DNA of 64,000 nt from contig JAMZAV010000978.1 of the NCBI GenBank assembly GCA_024449915.1, forward strand, positions 124,001-188,000, written 5' to 3'. Position numbers and translations under genes: made by a program. This document shows positions 12,536-24,099 of the stretch, piece after piece (within the stretch, counting starts at the first letter, position 1; the number at the start of each line of letters is the position of its first letter). Origin of the DNA: Sweltsa coloradensis (taxonomy: Eukaryota; Arthropoda; Insecta; Plecoptera; Chloroperlidae). Under the pieces are notes generated by a model. It worked only from the letters and a program-made list of their open reading frames with translations. It did not search any database and had not been told where the DNA came from.

Positions 12536-13330
12536 ATGTCGTCCGGGGACGGGAAAGTCTCCATACAAAAACTCAACAACAAAATACCAGGTGGAAGTTC
12601 AAAATAGAAATGCTTTTTGAGCAAGGACGACCTCTGGGCCCACAGTTGAGGAAGATACGCCATCGCAGCCTAATTCAGCATGGAAAAAGAAAGACCAACG
12701 GCCAGGGCCACAATTTGCCTACTTCTCGAGGACGACCAGCTGATCCACGTGCGGAATGAACGTCCCCCGATCAGTGTGGTTGGCCCCGAGAAAGGTGCAC
12801 GAAAGGTCTTAAATTAACCTCAAAGTTGTATCTCCTCAGGAAAAATGTACAGCCTCAGGCTCAAAAACGAGCAAAGTATGGATGACACATCAACAGAACC
12901 CCTTGAGCTAGTTAATGAGCTCAGGGGACTGGGGGAAGAGCTCAAAGGAAAACCACGTCGCAGCCCTCCTGTTGTGTAGCCTGCCAGAGAACTATGGCAT
13001 GCTAATCACAGCACTTGAGGCTAGACCCGAGGGTGACATAACACTCGAATTCGTTATCGGCAAAACTCAAGACGATTTAACCGAAGAACGGAAACAGAAT
13101 TGGGGGGCGAATACAATGAAGCTGTATTAAAAAAAACCCGGGCCTCAATAAAGGGACAGTGGAAAGAATGAAGTGCTTCCACTGCAACAAACCCGGTCAC
13201 CTAAAGAAGGACTGCCGGACCCTCAAGAGAGAAACAAAGTTCAACAGGGAAAAAGTCAAGAGCGCCATAAGAAGCGAGGCCGGGTCAAGCGACGATGAAA
13301 ACCACGGCTACGTATGTTTCAAGGGGGAGG
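12536..13330 (+). pseudogene. copia Gag with CCHC zinc knuckle
   Basis: Gag forms the particle and binds the RNA. An ATG at 12,536 opens MSSGDGKVSIQKLNN, followed after frameshifts by WKFKIEML near 12,590-12,615, ATICLLLEDDQL near 12,710-12,745, and a longer stretch at 12,955-13,095 reading SLPENYGMLITALE, typical of the UBN2-type copia Gag. The nucleic-acid-binding knuckle CFHCNKPGHLKKDC (CX2CX4HX4C) is at 13,174-13,215. At least three frame changes break the gene, and some may be consensus errors. Confidence 0.85.
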
Positions 13331-13335
13331 AAGTC

Positions 13336-13410
13336 AAGAAACAACCACATGGTTCATTGACTCGGGAGCAACATGCCACATGACTAATGACAGGGCATTT
13401 TTTTTCAAAC
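13336..13410 (+). pseudogene. copia aspartic protease active site
   Basis: WFIDSGATCHMT at about 13,351-13,386 is the protease active-site motif DSGA with the copia-type ATCHM continuation. It follows the zinc knuckle by about 130 bases in a different frame, as expected for a Gag-Pol polyprotein broken by an indel. Confidence 0.85.
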
Positions 13411-13869
13411 TCGACGAGAAGTCGTGCAAAGGGGTCTCACTCCCCCAAAACGGGAGCTCCAGGGCAGTCGGGGGGAGTGGGGGGGGGGTTTCCCTGAAAT
13501 GCAAGGTGGGTCCGTCCCCAGGAGACCCTTTAAACGTGCTGCTCAAAAGGGGTGCTGTACTCCCCCCCCCTCGGGGGCAGCCTGATATGGGTCCCCACAC
13601 AAACCCCAAGTTTTGGTTCCCCAGTAAAATTCGAACGAAATCATTGAAAGGGTCTAAAAAAACCGAGAAACCCTAGCCATACCCTCCGGAAAAAGCAACT
13701 CTTCGAAGTCTGGCTAACAGTGACGAAACGAGGAAAGGGCCCCAAAGTCGGCTATCCAAGAGGAAAACCCATGAAAACTGAAATCCACCTATCACAGACC
13801 ATAAAAACCCCGGGGGGGGGGGAAAACCCCGACGCCGTCAGGAAACTAAAGAAAAAAATCTAGAAACTT

Positions 13870-14560
13870 TTATACACTCGGTGACTCCCACATGGGGGAA
13901 AAAAGTGCTTTAAACTTTCGTAAAGGGTTAAGCAAACCAAAAACCCTTTTTCCCGAAGAAAAGCGAGGAAGGGGCCCAGATAAACCTCTTGGATTGGTCC
14001 ATTCTGACCTTTTGGGACCGATAAAAAAACCCAAACCCCCTGGCAAAAAGAGGTACATCTTTGACACGGGACTGAACTACCCCAAATACTCCCGGGGTCT
14101 CCCTACTGAAACAAAAGACAATTTTTGGGGGGACAACTAAAAGTTTATTTCGGCAAAGATTAAACAACATTTTTTAACCCCAAAAATTAAGAAAAATTAG
14201 GGGCGACAAGGGGAGAGAATCCAAAAAACCCCGCCGTCAAACCCTTTTCCGGGAAACGGGGAAAAGGCTCAAACTGCAACTCTCTTTACCGAAACTCTCC
14301 CCAACAAAACGGATTTAGCCGAAAGGAAAAAACCGCTCCTTACAAAAATGGAAAGGGAAGGGCATGTTTACTGCACGGGTTCCCTCCCAAAAAATACTGG
14401 GGAGAAGCATTAGTCCCCGCCCCCAAAAACCTACAAAACCGGGGGGCCCACAAAAATCGTTAAAAAAACCCTCCGTATGAACGCCAGTAAACCGAACGCT
14501 CCCCCTCCTTTTTTTTGGAAGCAAAGTCAAACACCCTTTCCCCAAGGAGAAGGGGACAAA
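13870..14560 (+). pseudogene. copia integrase remnant
   Basis: The frame at 13,892-14,140 reads PLGLVHSDLLGPIKKP. The HSDLxGP context holds the first aspartate of the integrase DDE triad. The second aspartate and the glutamate cannot be placed because the sequence beyond is heavily frameshifted. Confidence 0.7.
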
Positions 14561-15099
14561 CTAACCCCCAAAGCCGAAAAAGGGAAACTCTCGTTGGATA
14601 CAGCGAAAAACCCAAGGGAAAACCGCATACAAAAACCACATCCCCCCGGGGAAAATCTTTCGTCAGCAAAAAACCGTCACATTCACAGAAACCAGGATGA
14701 AAGACAGCTTCGAAGTTATCAGCAAAAGCCCAAAGGAAAAGCGCAAAACGTAGCCCTGGGGAAACCTCAATCTCACAAAAAAACCCCAAAGGAAAGGCCG
14801 CCGCCCAAAACACGCAGATCCCCCCAGCGAAAATTATCAAGAGCCGCCAAAACCGGCTTCCGAAGACACCAAAAACCCCAAAGCCCTAGCAAAGGGATTC
14901 CTCCCAAGAGACAAATCGTACCTACCAAAAAGGGGTCGTCGAACCAGGAATTTGGGAGAAAATACCCAAAAAAGGGAGACTAAAAGGAGAGGGGAAAAAA
15001 AAGGGGCAAACAATTGAAATCTCTCATGGCCAACCCCCTTGGTCATTGACTACCCTCCCCGAAAAAACAAAAGGGAAATGGGAACAAGTCCCCCTTTCC

Positions 15100-16240
15100 A
15101 AGGGCCAAAAAAATGAAAGGGCGGAAAAAAAGAACGTTTCAAAGCCAGGTTAGTCGCAAAAGGGATTTCTCCCCAAAAGTAGGGAAAAAAACTAGAGGGG
15201 AAAAACCTTCGCCCCAGGGGCCAATACGCCCCCAAACAAACCCCACCCCGCAATACCCCACTGTTAAAGACCTAAAAAAAAAGGCAAAATGGTGTGTCGA
15301 TTTCTTTCCCCTCAAGGGCCAACCTATTCGGGGAAAGTGTCAGAAGCACCGGGGAAGGGGTTTCGTCTTTCCCAGGACAAGAGACATGGTTGGCAAGCTC
15401 AAAAAAAACTTGTACGGCCAAAACCCAATGGGCCCAGGCCCCTTGAATTCCAAAGCCCAAACGAACAAAAACCCAAAGGTTGGGGTTTTTTTCTCAAAAA
15501 GAAAGCTGATGCTTTTTTTGTACGTGAAAAGGAGCGGCCAAAAAAACCCCGCCCACCATTTACGTAGATGACCTGCTAGAAACCAAACCCCCGGGAAGGA
15601 GCTAAAACCAACTTCATGAAACCCGGAATACTTTTTCCCGCCACAAAAGACCTGGGGCGAGGCAAACAACTACCTGGGGATTAAAATGGGCAGAGATCAA
15701 AGGGGGGGAACATGTTTGTTTTAAAAACCAACGGGGAAAGATCCCTTACCATTATCAAACTTTTTTCCGGAATGGCAATTTCCAAGTGTAGCACAAAAAA
15801 CTCTAGGGAACCCAAAGCTACCTGAGCCAAACCGAGAGGAAAACCTACTACCCGATAACAAAAGAGCCCGCCAAGGCAGTGGGGGAAACTCCTTCCCTTT
15901 TGCAAACGTCACACCCCCAGACATCGAAAAAACCGCCATAAGCATCCGGGATAGGAAAACTCGAAAACCCCAGGGCCAGGGGGATTTTGGAGGGCGGTAA
16001 AGAGAGGTGATACGCTACCAAAAAGGCACCCCCCGCTCTTCCACTAAGTATAAAGCGTTTTCGGGGTGCATTTGTTCTCTTAGGTTTTCCTCGACCCCGA
16101 CGGGGGAGGTGCCCAAAAAGGGGAAAAAAAAAAATCAAAGAGCGGTTCCATATTTAAAACTAGGAAGCAAAACAATATCCGGTTGACCAAAACAAAACTG
16201 GGGGAAAGCCCTCTCCTCAACCGAAGAAAGGGAAATTTGG
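15100..16240 (+). pseudogene. copia reverse transcriptase and RNase H remnant
   Basis: The reverse-transcriptase catalytic motif YVDDL is encoded at 15,561-15,575. About 150 bases upstream KLKKNLYG (about 15,392-15,420) matches the region that precedes it in copia polymerases. RNase H is marked by ALSSTEE at about 16,208-16,228, where the glutamate is a metal ligand. Order and spacing fit copia pol. No continuous frame remains. GC-rich and A homopolymer runs suggest that much of the damage is in the consensus. Confidence 0.8.
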
Positions 16241-16596
16241 CCCCCCACTCTATTTTTCCAAGGGCTACTGGCTCCGACAGCTCCTAACAAACCTAGGACA
16301 CCCCCAAAAAGACCCAAGGGGTACTGCCCCGAGGAAAAACCGGGGTCCCAATTAAACCTAGCCACGTCTGAGAAAATGGGCCAACCAAACTAAACATTAA
16401 TCCCCGGTACCACTATTCCGGGGACTCGAGCCAAGGCACCTTTCCCCGGGAATACTGCCCCAGGGGAAGACATGCGTGCGGCCCATCAAACGAACCCGGG
16501 TTTGCCGGGTCCCGGGGTTGGCAAAACTGGGGGAGAAAAAGGGGGTTTGGCCACCCAAAGCGACCCGGGGGGGGAAAGGCGTCCTTCGGTGGGGGG

Positions 16597-16805
16597 TTTT
16601 GGGGTTTAAAATGCTACAACCCCTTTGGGGCGAGGGGGCAACCCGCCGTAGGGCCCCGGAGTCCCCAACTACAATTCACCCCCTTTCCTTTGGGGCCAGT
16701 GCTTAGACCCCCGACTTAGTATATCTACCAGGGCTGATTTAAAAACCCTTTTTTCCCGCCCGGCCCGCTCAGACCCCTTAGAGTGACGAAACAATGAACT
16801 TTACA
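16597..16805 (+). repeat. copia 3' LTR
   Basis: It is a noisy copy of the 5' LTR, starting at the equivalent of TGTTGG (here GTTTTGGGG) and ending CTTTACA. A purine-rich GGTGGGGGG lies just upstream as a possible polypurine tract. GGAAT follows at 16,806-16,810. Confidence 0.85.
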
Positions 16806-19800
16806 GGAATACATGTGATCCCTTTTCCCCTTATCTTGCCAATATGCTGCAAAATTTAAAAATGCGAACCTTTGTTAGGGAAAGTTATGAAATACTAAAA
16901 GGGAAAGAAGGAGACCCTTTTTTGAAGTTAAAAATTGCAGAAAAATTATGTCAGGGACCTCGGAAAAGGCCCCGTCAAAAGGTTTATTCTCTTACGGGGA
17001 TCTTCACCGATGTCTTACAAATTGGCAGTGTTTTTGCAGATTTTAAAAGGGGATTTCAAACCCCCAAAAGGGGATGCTAGTGGCTTTCCTCTCCTAAAAT
17101 TGCCCCGAGTTCACCTCTTCTTTGGGGGCAGGTCTTTTGAAGTTCTTTAATTAAAATTTTCACCCCTGATATACACCGGAAAGGGTTATGACACTCCCCC
17201 CATCTGCATTTACAACAACATAGGCGTTTTCCGGGGGGTTCGTGAAATTTTGTTTTCGTATATAAGAACATCGTCATTTGGCGAGCAACCACTAATTTTG
17301 GGGGGAATAACTTTTTTAGCCGCGTAAATCACGTATGGAACCCTTTTTTAGAAAATGATAGTTTTTGAAATTTTTTATGTTTTTATCTTCCTTTGGGCAA
17401 ATTTTAATTTTTTTTTTGGAGTGTGGGTCTTACAGTAAGTGTGATGTTTTGAAAGAAATCCTTTGTAGTAAAACTATGCCCAAACACAATTGCAATAAAA
17501 GTTTCTACCATTATGTTTAGAAAAAGATCCAAGTAATCTATCTAAGTTTTTTATAAGACAGTAAATGAGAAGGATTTTTTATTAGAAAAGTAGAGTAGAT
17601 TAAAAATGTTTCGCATTTTTTTTTCTTTTTTATTCTCATTAAATCCCCCGCCTCAAAACCCAAACACATTTTCGGATATATCATTATTTTTATTCAAAAC
17701 AAAACTATTTTTGATATTTGAAAAGGGATATTTAATCCCCGTCAATATAAAGTTCATTTTGCAAAAACATAAAAATTGTTTTTACCCCGTTGGGGGATTA
17801 TTTTTTCTTGCGGTAAGCTGCGCTAAAAAGACCATAAAAAAAACACTTTGTATCTTTTTTTTTTAAAAATTGAAAAATTGCTTTTTTTTATTTTTTATTT
17901 TCAAAAAGGATATATAACTCGAAACTGAAAAGGGGGGCAAAACTTCGCGGGCTTGGGGCTCCATGTAATAAAAATGGGCAATTTCCAATTACTTTCCCCT
18001 TTCCCTTAAAGTTTTGGGGCAGGCCCTTTTTTGATGGCGAGAAAGGCGTCATTTTTTGAATTCAAACTCGGATTCTTGTAATAAAACATTACATCTACTT
18101 CGGAAGCCGGACTTTTCCCTCACCTCCTCCCCTTCGAAACCCGTGTAAACCCCTACAAAAAAGGCATATACCACTTCACTCCGCATAAGTTTCCAAATCT
18201 TTAAAAAGTTTTTTCCGATAGCATCTTGATTTTCACTTTAAAAAAGGTAAAAAACATCTCACCGACTTTTCTTTTTCGAAAGTTTTATTCCTTTAAACCC
18301 CTTTCCTTAAAGGGGGGATAAAAGTCGCCAAAAGGGGCCCTTCCTTTTACTACAAGGGTCAAACCTTTTTCAGCTCCTTCACAGTAATCATCCATATGAA
18401 ACATCATCATATCCATTAAAGGAAAAAATTAAAAAAAATTTTTTTTCCTTTTCATATGTCTAAAAAAATTTGTTTTTAAATAAAATTCTTTCCACATATA
18501 CCACATTTCATGTAAAAATTTCTGACCTTTGCCAAAAGAAAAGTTTAAGAAACATCACCTCAGTAAAAAGTAGCTTCACAATTTACAGGAGAACCTTGTT
18601 TTCGTATTATGGTTCGCTCATGCCTTTTAAAAAGTTGGATTTCTTTTAGCAAAACGAATATCACACTGGGGGGAGCTGAATTTCTTTTTAAACGTCCTGC
18701 CTACAAACAGAGAAAAAATACGCACGATTTTTACTATTTGCTTTAAAAATTCCCCAAATTTAAGAAAACCCGCTTCCGATTCAAATTAAGTTTTCACCTC
18801 TTAAATGAAATTTATAACGTAAATACTGCAGTTAACTAATAACCCAAAACCCTTTCCAAAAAAAGTATTTTTTTATTTTGGTAAAAAGATGGAAAAAAAG
18901 AAAAAAATGAAAAAAAAAAACTTGAAGTAAACTAATGATTAATTTTTAATAGTAAGGGTTTTTTTTTACGCAAAAATGAAAGAAAGTAAAATTAAAAATT
19001 TTTTGCAGATACTTATATTTAGCATAGTTCATGATTTATATTAGCATAGTTCATGATTTATATTAATTTTAATTTTATTTTATTACCTCAAGGTATCAAT
19101 ATCTTTCACAAACAGTAAATCTACAAATATATGCAAGCATACTTATAACTAATTAATTTTGCAAACGTTTAAAAACAACACCCCACATTCAATACTTTAT
19201 TGGAATGTACACAAAAATATACCTAATAAAGAAACAAGAGCCCAACAAACTTTTCTTTTTAAATAGTAATTTGAGGCGAGGGGTATTATTTTATAATAAA
19301 TAGGTCAATTTTTTAAAAATTTCCCTTTGGGGGAACTGTAGACGACTTTAGAAGAAAGTGTTTACTACGTCAACTTGTTACTTGTTAATGAGCCTAAACG
19401 CAAACTATTTATATACTGCACTAGTTCCTTAGAGCAAGTGTAAATCCGAAATTTTACGAAGTTAATCGGGAATTGGGGGGGCCCCCAAGACAAAAAAAGG
19501 CCTTCTTTAAAGAAAGCTTTTCCACGCAAGACTTTAAAATTAGGATATCCCCAAAAAAAGTTGAAAATAATTTAGAAATGGAAAAAATTTAACCCGAAAT
19601 TTTAAAGAAATTTAAAAAAAATGAAAAAAAACATATAGTAAATGTAAAGTATTAAAAAATAAACACAAACTCTTACTTGTTTAACTCTGGGAGGATGATA
19701 ATTTAAAAATTATGGATAATATATAAAGTATTCTTTATGGTTTGTTATATTTTGAAACAAAAACTGACACTAGCTAAATTTTTCTGACGTCTTCCCCTCT

Positions 19801-19874
19801 TTGGGAACACTCAGAGAAGAATGAAGGAGAGTAAAACGTCCCTGTCTTTTATACAGTTTTTTTTTTTGCTATGT

Positions 19875-19886
19875 TGCGCATGCGCA
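19875..19886. promoter_or_regulatory. Perfect palindromic NRF-1-type site in the arm's upstream zone
   Basis: TGCGCATGCGCA is a 12-base perfect match to the vertebrate/insect NRF-1 (alpha-Pal) consensus. It lies about 1.1 kb upstream of the presumed PolB N-terminus and stands out in AT-rich DNA. The right arm has a damaged counterpart (AATGCGCAGGCG, about 26,965-26,977) in noisy sequence. A promoter role is inferred. Confidence 0.4.
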
Positions 19887-21317
19887 TTGCTACTATTTTT
19901 TTTGTTTGTTTTCAAACGTTGCATTTAAAATTCACTCATGCTACCCAATCACAATCAATCTTCTAAAAACATAACACAACAAAACAAATTTTGTTACATT
20001 TGTTAATAGTTTTCAAATATTTCAATTAAAAAACCCCCAACAGTGAATGAAAGTTTTTTCAAATATTTCATTTTACTTCAAAATAATAAAAAAAATTTTT
20101 AAAACTTATCAAAGAGGGCTTGTTTCCTTTGCCATATAATCAAAAAATATAAAGTTTTGGGGTAAAGGTGTTTCCTAATTTTTTTTCTAAAAATTTCCAT
20201 GCTACCCCCTCACAATCAAACTTTTAAAAATAAAACAAAAAACGATTTTGTTAAAATTTTTTAATATTTTTAAAAATTTCAATTAAAAACACAACGATTT
20301 AAAAGAAAGTTTTTTCAATATTTCATTTTACTTCAAAAATAAAAAATATTTAAAACTTTTTCAATGAGTGTCCCTTTTTTCCTTTTTCCATATAATCAAA
20401 AAGGGAAAACGGGTTGGGGTAATGGTGGGTTTTATAAATTTTTTTTCTAAAAGTAAATTCTAAGTGTGTTTTCCTCACGTAAATAATTCTGACGTCATAA
20501 TACATTCAGTATCAAACAATATTAAGCAAGGTCCTCCTTTGCAAATCAGTTTTTAACTGAATATGATGGATGATAAATAAATAAATACTGGTCAAGTAGA
20601 ATTTTATATCATTTACATGTAAATTACTTTCTTTAATATAACATACTGTAATAATTAAACGTAAAATCATTTAATTTATCAATAATTTGAAAAAAAAAAA
20701 AAAAGATTTGACATGTTTGAACGGACTTGCAGACGGATCTTGCGCCTTTCTTAGCTTCTCTCTCTAACACCTGTCTCTCAGGTAAGAGCATCTCGCCTCC
20801 CACTGTGTGCGGGGTGCTCGCTACTTCCAACTTTCACTACGAGATGTTCTTGTGTACACTTTGCCGTAAATAGTATTGCAACTTCGTGGTAATACTAAAA
20901 TAACATTACCGAATGAAGTCAACACGGGCGATCTGAGTACAACTGACACAACTACACACTGTTGACAGAGGCTTTACCGAGCTGAACTCATTGTTGCAAA
21001 GTTTCCAAAGCACATGGAGAAGAAGTGAGGAAGAAGAACCACTTGCTGCCTACGCCTTTTGGATCCGCCTGGCCAGAGAGGACGAACGCAAGATTACTCT
21101 CTGGCAGGAATTCCCCAGCGATAAGGCAGAAAAAAAGAAGGGCGTCCGTTCGGCCCTACTAGTCCCCGGGTACGTAGGGCGTTGTTCGCCAATTAGCCGA
21201 CTTCACGTCGGTTTTTACCCCGGTTTTTTAGTCACCTGGGGCAGTTCTGACTGCACAGGTCGTCCCAATGTTGTGGTTCATCCCGGGTTCCCTCCAAAGG
21301 TTTTTGAGTTTACCTGA

Positions 21318-22603
21318 TTGTCTGGACCAGCACAACCAGCTCACCCAGGTCTTCCCAATCAATCTATTTTTGCTTTTGTGGGTCAATCCCTGTTTGTTTG
21401 CGACAATGCACAACAACGCGCCCAGCACCGACGATGGTGGAAGACGGTCGAGACGCGTGATCAAACAATCCACAAGCGTGCTCGTATCGAGGAACCCGAT
21501 AAAAAGAAGACTATTGTTTGCCCCGCCCCCGCAAGACGCCGGCAAAACAACAAAACGTGCCAAATTTTTCTACAGAACAAGTTTTCACCTCTGGCCGATC
21601 CATCGGCACCTGGCAGCTCCAAAGGGGCCCGACGATATGGACACGCAAGACAACCCCTCAACCAAAACGAGTCCGTATACCACCGGGGTGGTATACAAGT
21701 TCCCTGATTACCAGACAGTAATCAGATGCATTAAACCACTATGCAAGTCCGACTTTACAGTTGTTGAACGCAAAGGACTCACACAAGCTCAAGCTCACGT
21801 CCATAGATGACTACCGTGCGGTCACAACCGAACTCAAGGCAAAAAATTGCCAATATCACACCTTCAACCCGTCCACGGTTAAAACCCACAAGCACGTGAT
21901 TCGAGGACTAAGTTCCACTCAAACAGTGGAGGAGGTCATGGAGATGTTGACGGAGGAAGGGTATGACCCCAAACAAGTCTACCAACTTTCCTCATCTGGA
22001 GATAGCTCGAATGCATCCCGTGTCAAATTGCCATTGTTTGTGGTGACCACATTGGCTTCCCAAGGCAAAAACATTCTAGATTTGACGCGTCTCGGACACG
22101 TTGTGGTGCGGGTAGAGCATTTTAGAGGTCCAAAGGGTCCTCAAATGTGCTACAACTGCCAGGGCTTTGGTCATTCGTCTGCCTTTTGCAACAAAGCGCC
22201 GAAATGCTACAAATGCGCCCAGGCCCACGCTGGGACTGAATGCCCCAAGGATAGGTCGTCACCAGCCACATGTGCCAACTGTGGTGGAGATCACCCCGCC
22301 TGCTCGAGGCGATGCCCGACGTACAAGGCAGCCCTAGAGCGCTACCGCCTTCCAAACGGCGCCGCAAACAAACCGTCCAATCGGACACAACACAACAAAC
22401 ACTCGCCAATCAAGCTACAAAGGCTTCTCACCTGCAAGAAACACAAGTCCCGAGTTTTCGTTTGCACAGGCGGCGTTTCCACAACTGAAGGTTACGCAGC
22501 GCAACCAAAACGAACAGATTCCGACATACAACCCGGCACCTCCACCAAAAAGTTTCACAAATCATCCATCTTACTCTGTTCCGACACCAGAGAAAGATAC
22601 TGA
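21318..22603 (+). pseudogene. Jockey-type ORF1 (Gag-like) with three zinc knuckles
   Basis: This protein would coat the element RNA. The first part reads KRARIEEPDKKKTIV and QNKFSPLADPSAPG in one frame (21,318-21,707), and the frame then shifts twice before the long stretch 21,761-22,603. That stretch has the region around IDDYRAVTTELK and YHTFNP typical of PRE_C2HC proteins, HVIRGLS, and three knuckles: CYNCQGFGHSSAFC (about 22,148-22,189), CYKCAQAHAGTEC (about 22,206-22,244) and CANCGGDHPACSRRC (about 22,273-22,317). The triple-knuckle arrangement is characteristic of Jockey and I superfamily elements. The frameshifts lie in otherwise clean sequence, so they may be real. Confidence 0.85.
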
Positions 22604-22754
22604 ATCACCATGGGAAATGGTGCTGTACTTTGCACGGCAAGTTGCAAAGCACACCCTGAAAATCAATATATTCAACACATGGTAGGCTTCTTACCGTGTT
22701 CGCACAAGAACAAATAACCAAAAATGGCAGTCCCTAACCAAATGGCATTCACAT

Positions 22755-23420
22755 TATGGCATGGAATGCCAATGGCGGAGTAAAAGCAAAGACACCCGAA
22801 CTTCTTGATTTCATGAGAACTCATGATGTTCACGTCTGTTTAAATATCTGAAAGCACCTCGACCTAAAGGTAATTTGGGAAGTGGCAAACCAAAAAAGTC
22901 TATCGAACAGACAGGCCCCCAGGATGTGCCCAAAAAAAAAGAGCGCACCAGAGGAGGGGGTTATTTGAAAATCTTGGTAAAACTCGCTCATTAGCCTTTT
23001 TCCCAAATTTCCCAACCCCTGAAACGCCTCACGGGACGTGGGGGACAAAGCTATAGAAGTCCCCCTTCCCAAGTGGCCCTTTAAAAAATCCTTCTGTATA
23101 TAGCCCCCCGTCGGGTATTTTTCTCCGCGGTGATTTTCCCGTTTGCACGACGTCTTGTACCCCCCCCCAAAGGGCCTCATTGAGGCGACCTTAATGCGAA
23201 ACACCCATCAGGGGAACTCTAGGGTTTTCAAACAAAAGAGGTGATCCCCCTCTATGCACACGGGTCTGTCCGTGACTATGATTTTGCAGGTCCGCCGGAC
23301 CCCACCCACTATCTACCCAAGGGAACCACATCCCAGATAATTAGATTTCCCCTTGCTCGTTTAAACATCAGAGCTTTTACGACATTTCGGCCTTTCATGT
23401 TTCCAATCAGGATTCCCCGG
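22755..23420 (+). pseudogene. Jockey-like ORF2, endonuclease domain
   Basis: APE-type endonuclease that would nick target DNA to prime reverse transcription. MAWNANGGVKAKTPELLDF at 22,755 onward is the N-terminal WNANG motif with its usual continuation. The C-terminal side is visible at 23,288-23,350 as GPPDPTHYLPKGTTSQI. The middle is lost in frameshifts. Confidence 0.78.
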
Positions 23421-24099
23421 GGGCCAATCGGCTCTTGTAAACCCCCAAGCCCCTTTTTAAAAGATTTTAAAACTGCAGACTGGAAAAAATTTTAAAAAAA
23501 GTTTATTGCAAAAACCGTTTTTTGGGACATCACGCCCTACCTTTTAAAAATAGTTTTGGAGCTGGGAAAAAATTTGTCCAAACCACACAGAGGTAACCAA
23601 ACAGGGGGGGTTTTAGCTCCCGGGTTCCTAATAAAATATCGGGGGAGGGACTTTTGTACGCCCTCCCCACGCGCTCCGAAAAGCAAAAAAAGAGAAAAAT
23701 GCCTTTAGGCGCGATTTGGAAAAGGGAATCAAACCCCCCCAAAATTTAAAAAACCCGCGCATGAATAGACCCTGTGCAAATTTGAAAGAGGAAAATTGGT
23801 GAAGCTTCCCTTTGGAAAAAATGGAACGAGGAGTCGGTGAATTGTCTTTGGGGGGGACAACTAAACCCTGGAGAAGGGCAAAAATTTTACAGCGCCCCCC
23901 GCCCCCTGATCCCCCCTTCCCCCGGGTCAAAACCACTTGCCTGTACCCCCTTTTGGCCCCAAAGCAAATGTCATGTGACACGCGGGAGGAGCCCTTTTAC
24001 CCCCCAAACCCAGCAAACGATTTTAACACCGCAAATTAGAATCATGTAAACATTTTTTTGGCCAGAATCCTGACCCCCCCGGGGAAATTTCCCCGAGGG

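Larger units (their letters stand above)
12177..16805 (+). mobile_element. Ty1/copia LTR retrotransposon inserted in PolB
   Basis: The element is about 4.63 kb with LTRs of about 190-210 bp, the 5-base duplication GGAAT, a half-tRNA primer site, and domains in copia order: Gag, CCHC knuckle, protease, integrase, reverse transcriptase, RNase H. Integrase before reverse transcriptase distinguishes copia from gypsy. It lies antisense to the PolB it interrupts. The matching position in the right arm (about 30,117-30,140) has no insertion. The first 1.1 kb reads cleanly, while from about 13.3 kb the sequence is full of stretched homopolymers, so the frameshifts in pol may be technical. Confidence 0.92.
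10197..18760 (-). pseudogene. Protein-primed DNA polymerase B, left copy, split by copia
   Basis: This is a family-B DNA polymerase of the type carried by Polinton/Maverick, adintovirus and related protein-primed replicons. It would replicate the element's own linear DNA. Reading leftward on the minus strand, the fragments are: an N-terminal Cys-rich region near 18.1 kb, an exonuclease-domain region near 17.2-17.35 kb (residues NAYVVVNADG are readable), then the copia insertion (12,177-16,805), the polymerase core (10,671-12,171) and a C-terminal tail at 10,197-10,442 that reads LFTLKQ and SPYDD. Without the insertion the span is about 3.9 kb, a normal size for this family. The N-terminal and C-terminal parts lie in poorly resolved sequence and are frameshifted. 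The N-terminal limit is approximate and taken from the right copy. Confidence 0.82.
9074..20636 (-). mobile_element. Left arm of a giant inverted repeat (PolB element)
   Basis: The arm matches the reverse complement of 26,458-33,396 throughout. Matched landmarks (left / right) are the CTCCGGAA motif with flanking GC-rich bases 9.13 / 33.34 kb, PolB C-terminus 10.2 / 32.16, PolB core 10.7-12.2 / 30.1-31.7, exonuclease region 17.2 / 29.6, ATTACATGGAGCC 17.96 / 28.93, a TTCAGCTCCCCCCAGTG-like block 18.67 / 28.19, GCGCATGCGC region 19.88 / 26.97, and the CTCACG / GTGAGG block 20.47 / 26.62. After removing the copia insertion the arm is about 6.92 kb, against 6.94 kb on the right. Gene order from the outside is: terminal AT-rich repeat zone, PolB (pointing outward), then an AT-rich presumptive promoter zone. 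The size and PolB content fit a Polinton/Maverick or adintovirus-type element, but no capsid, integrase or packaging ATPase was seen. Confidence 0.85.

Noticed and set aside
22122..22409. 95-codon minus-strand frame
   Set aside because: Antisense shadow of the Jockey-type zinc-knuckle ORF1.
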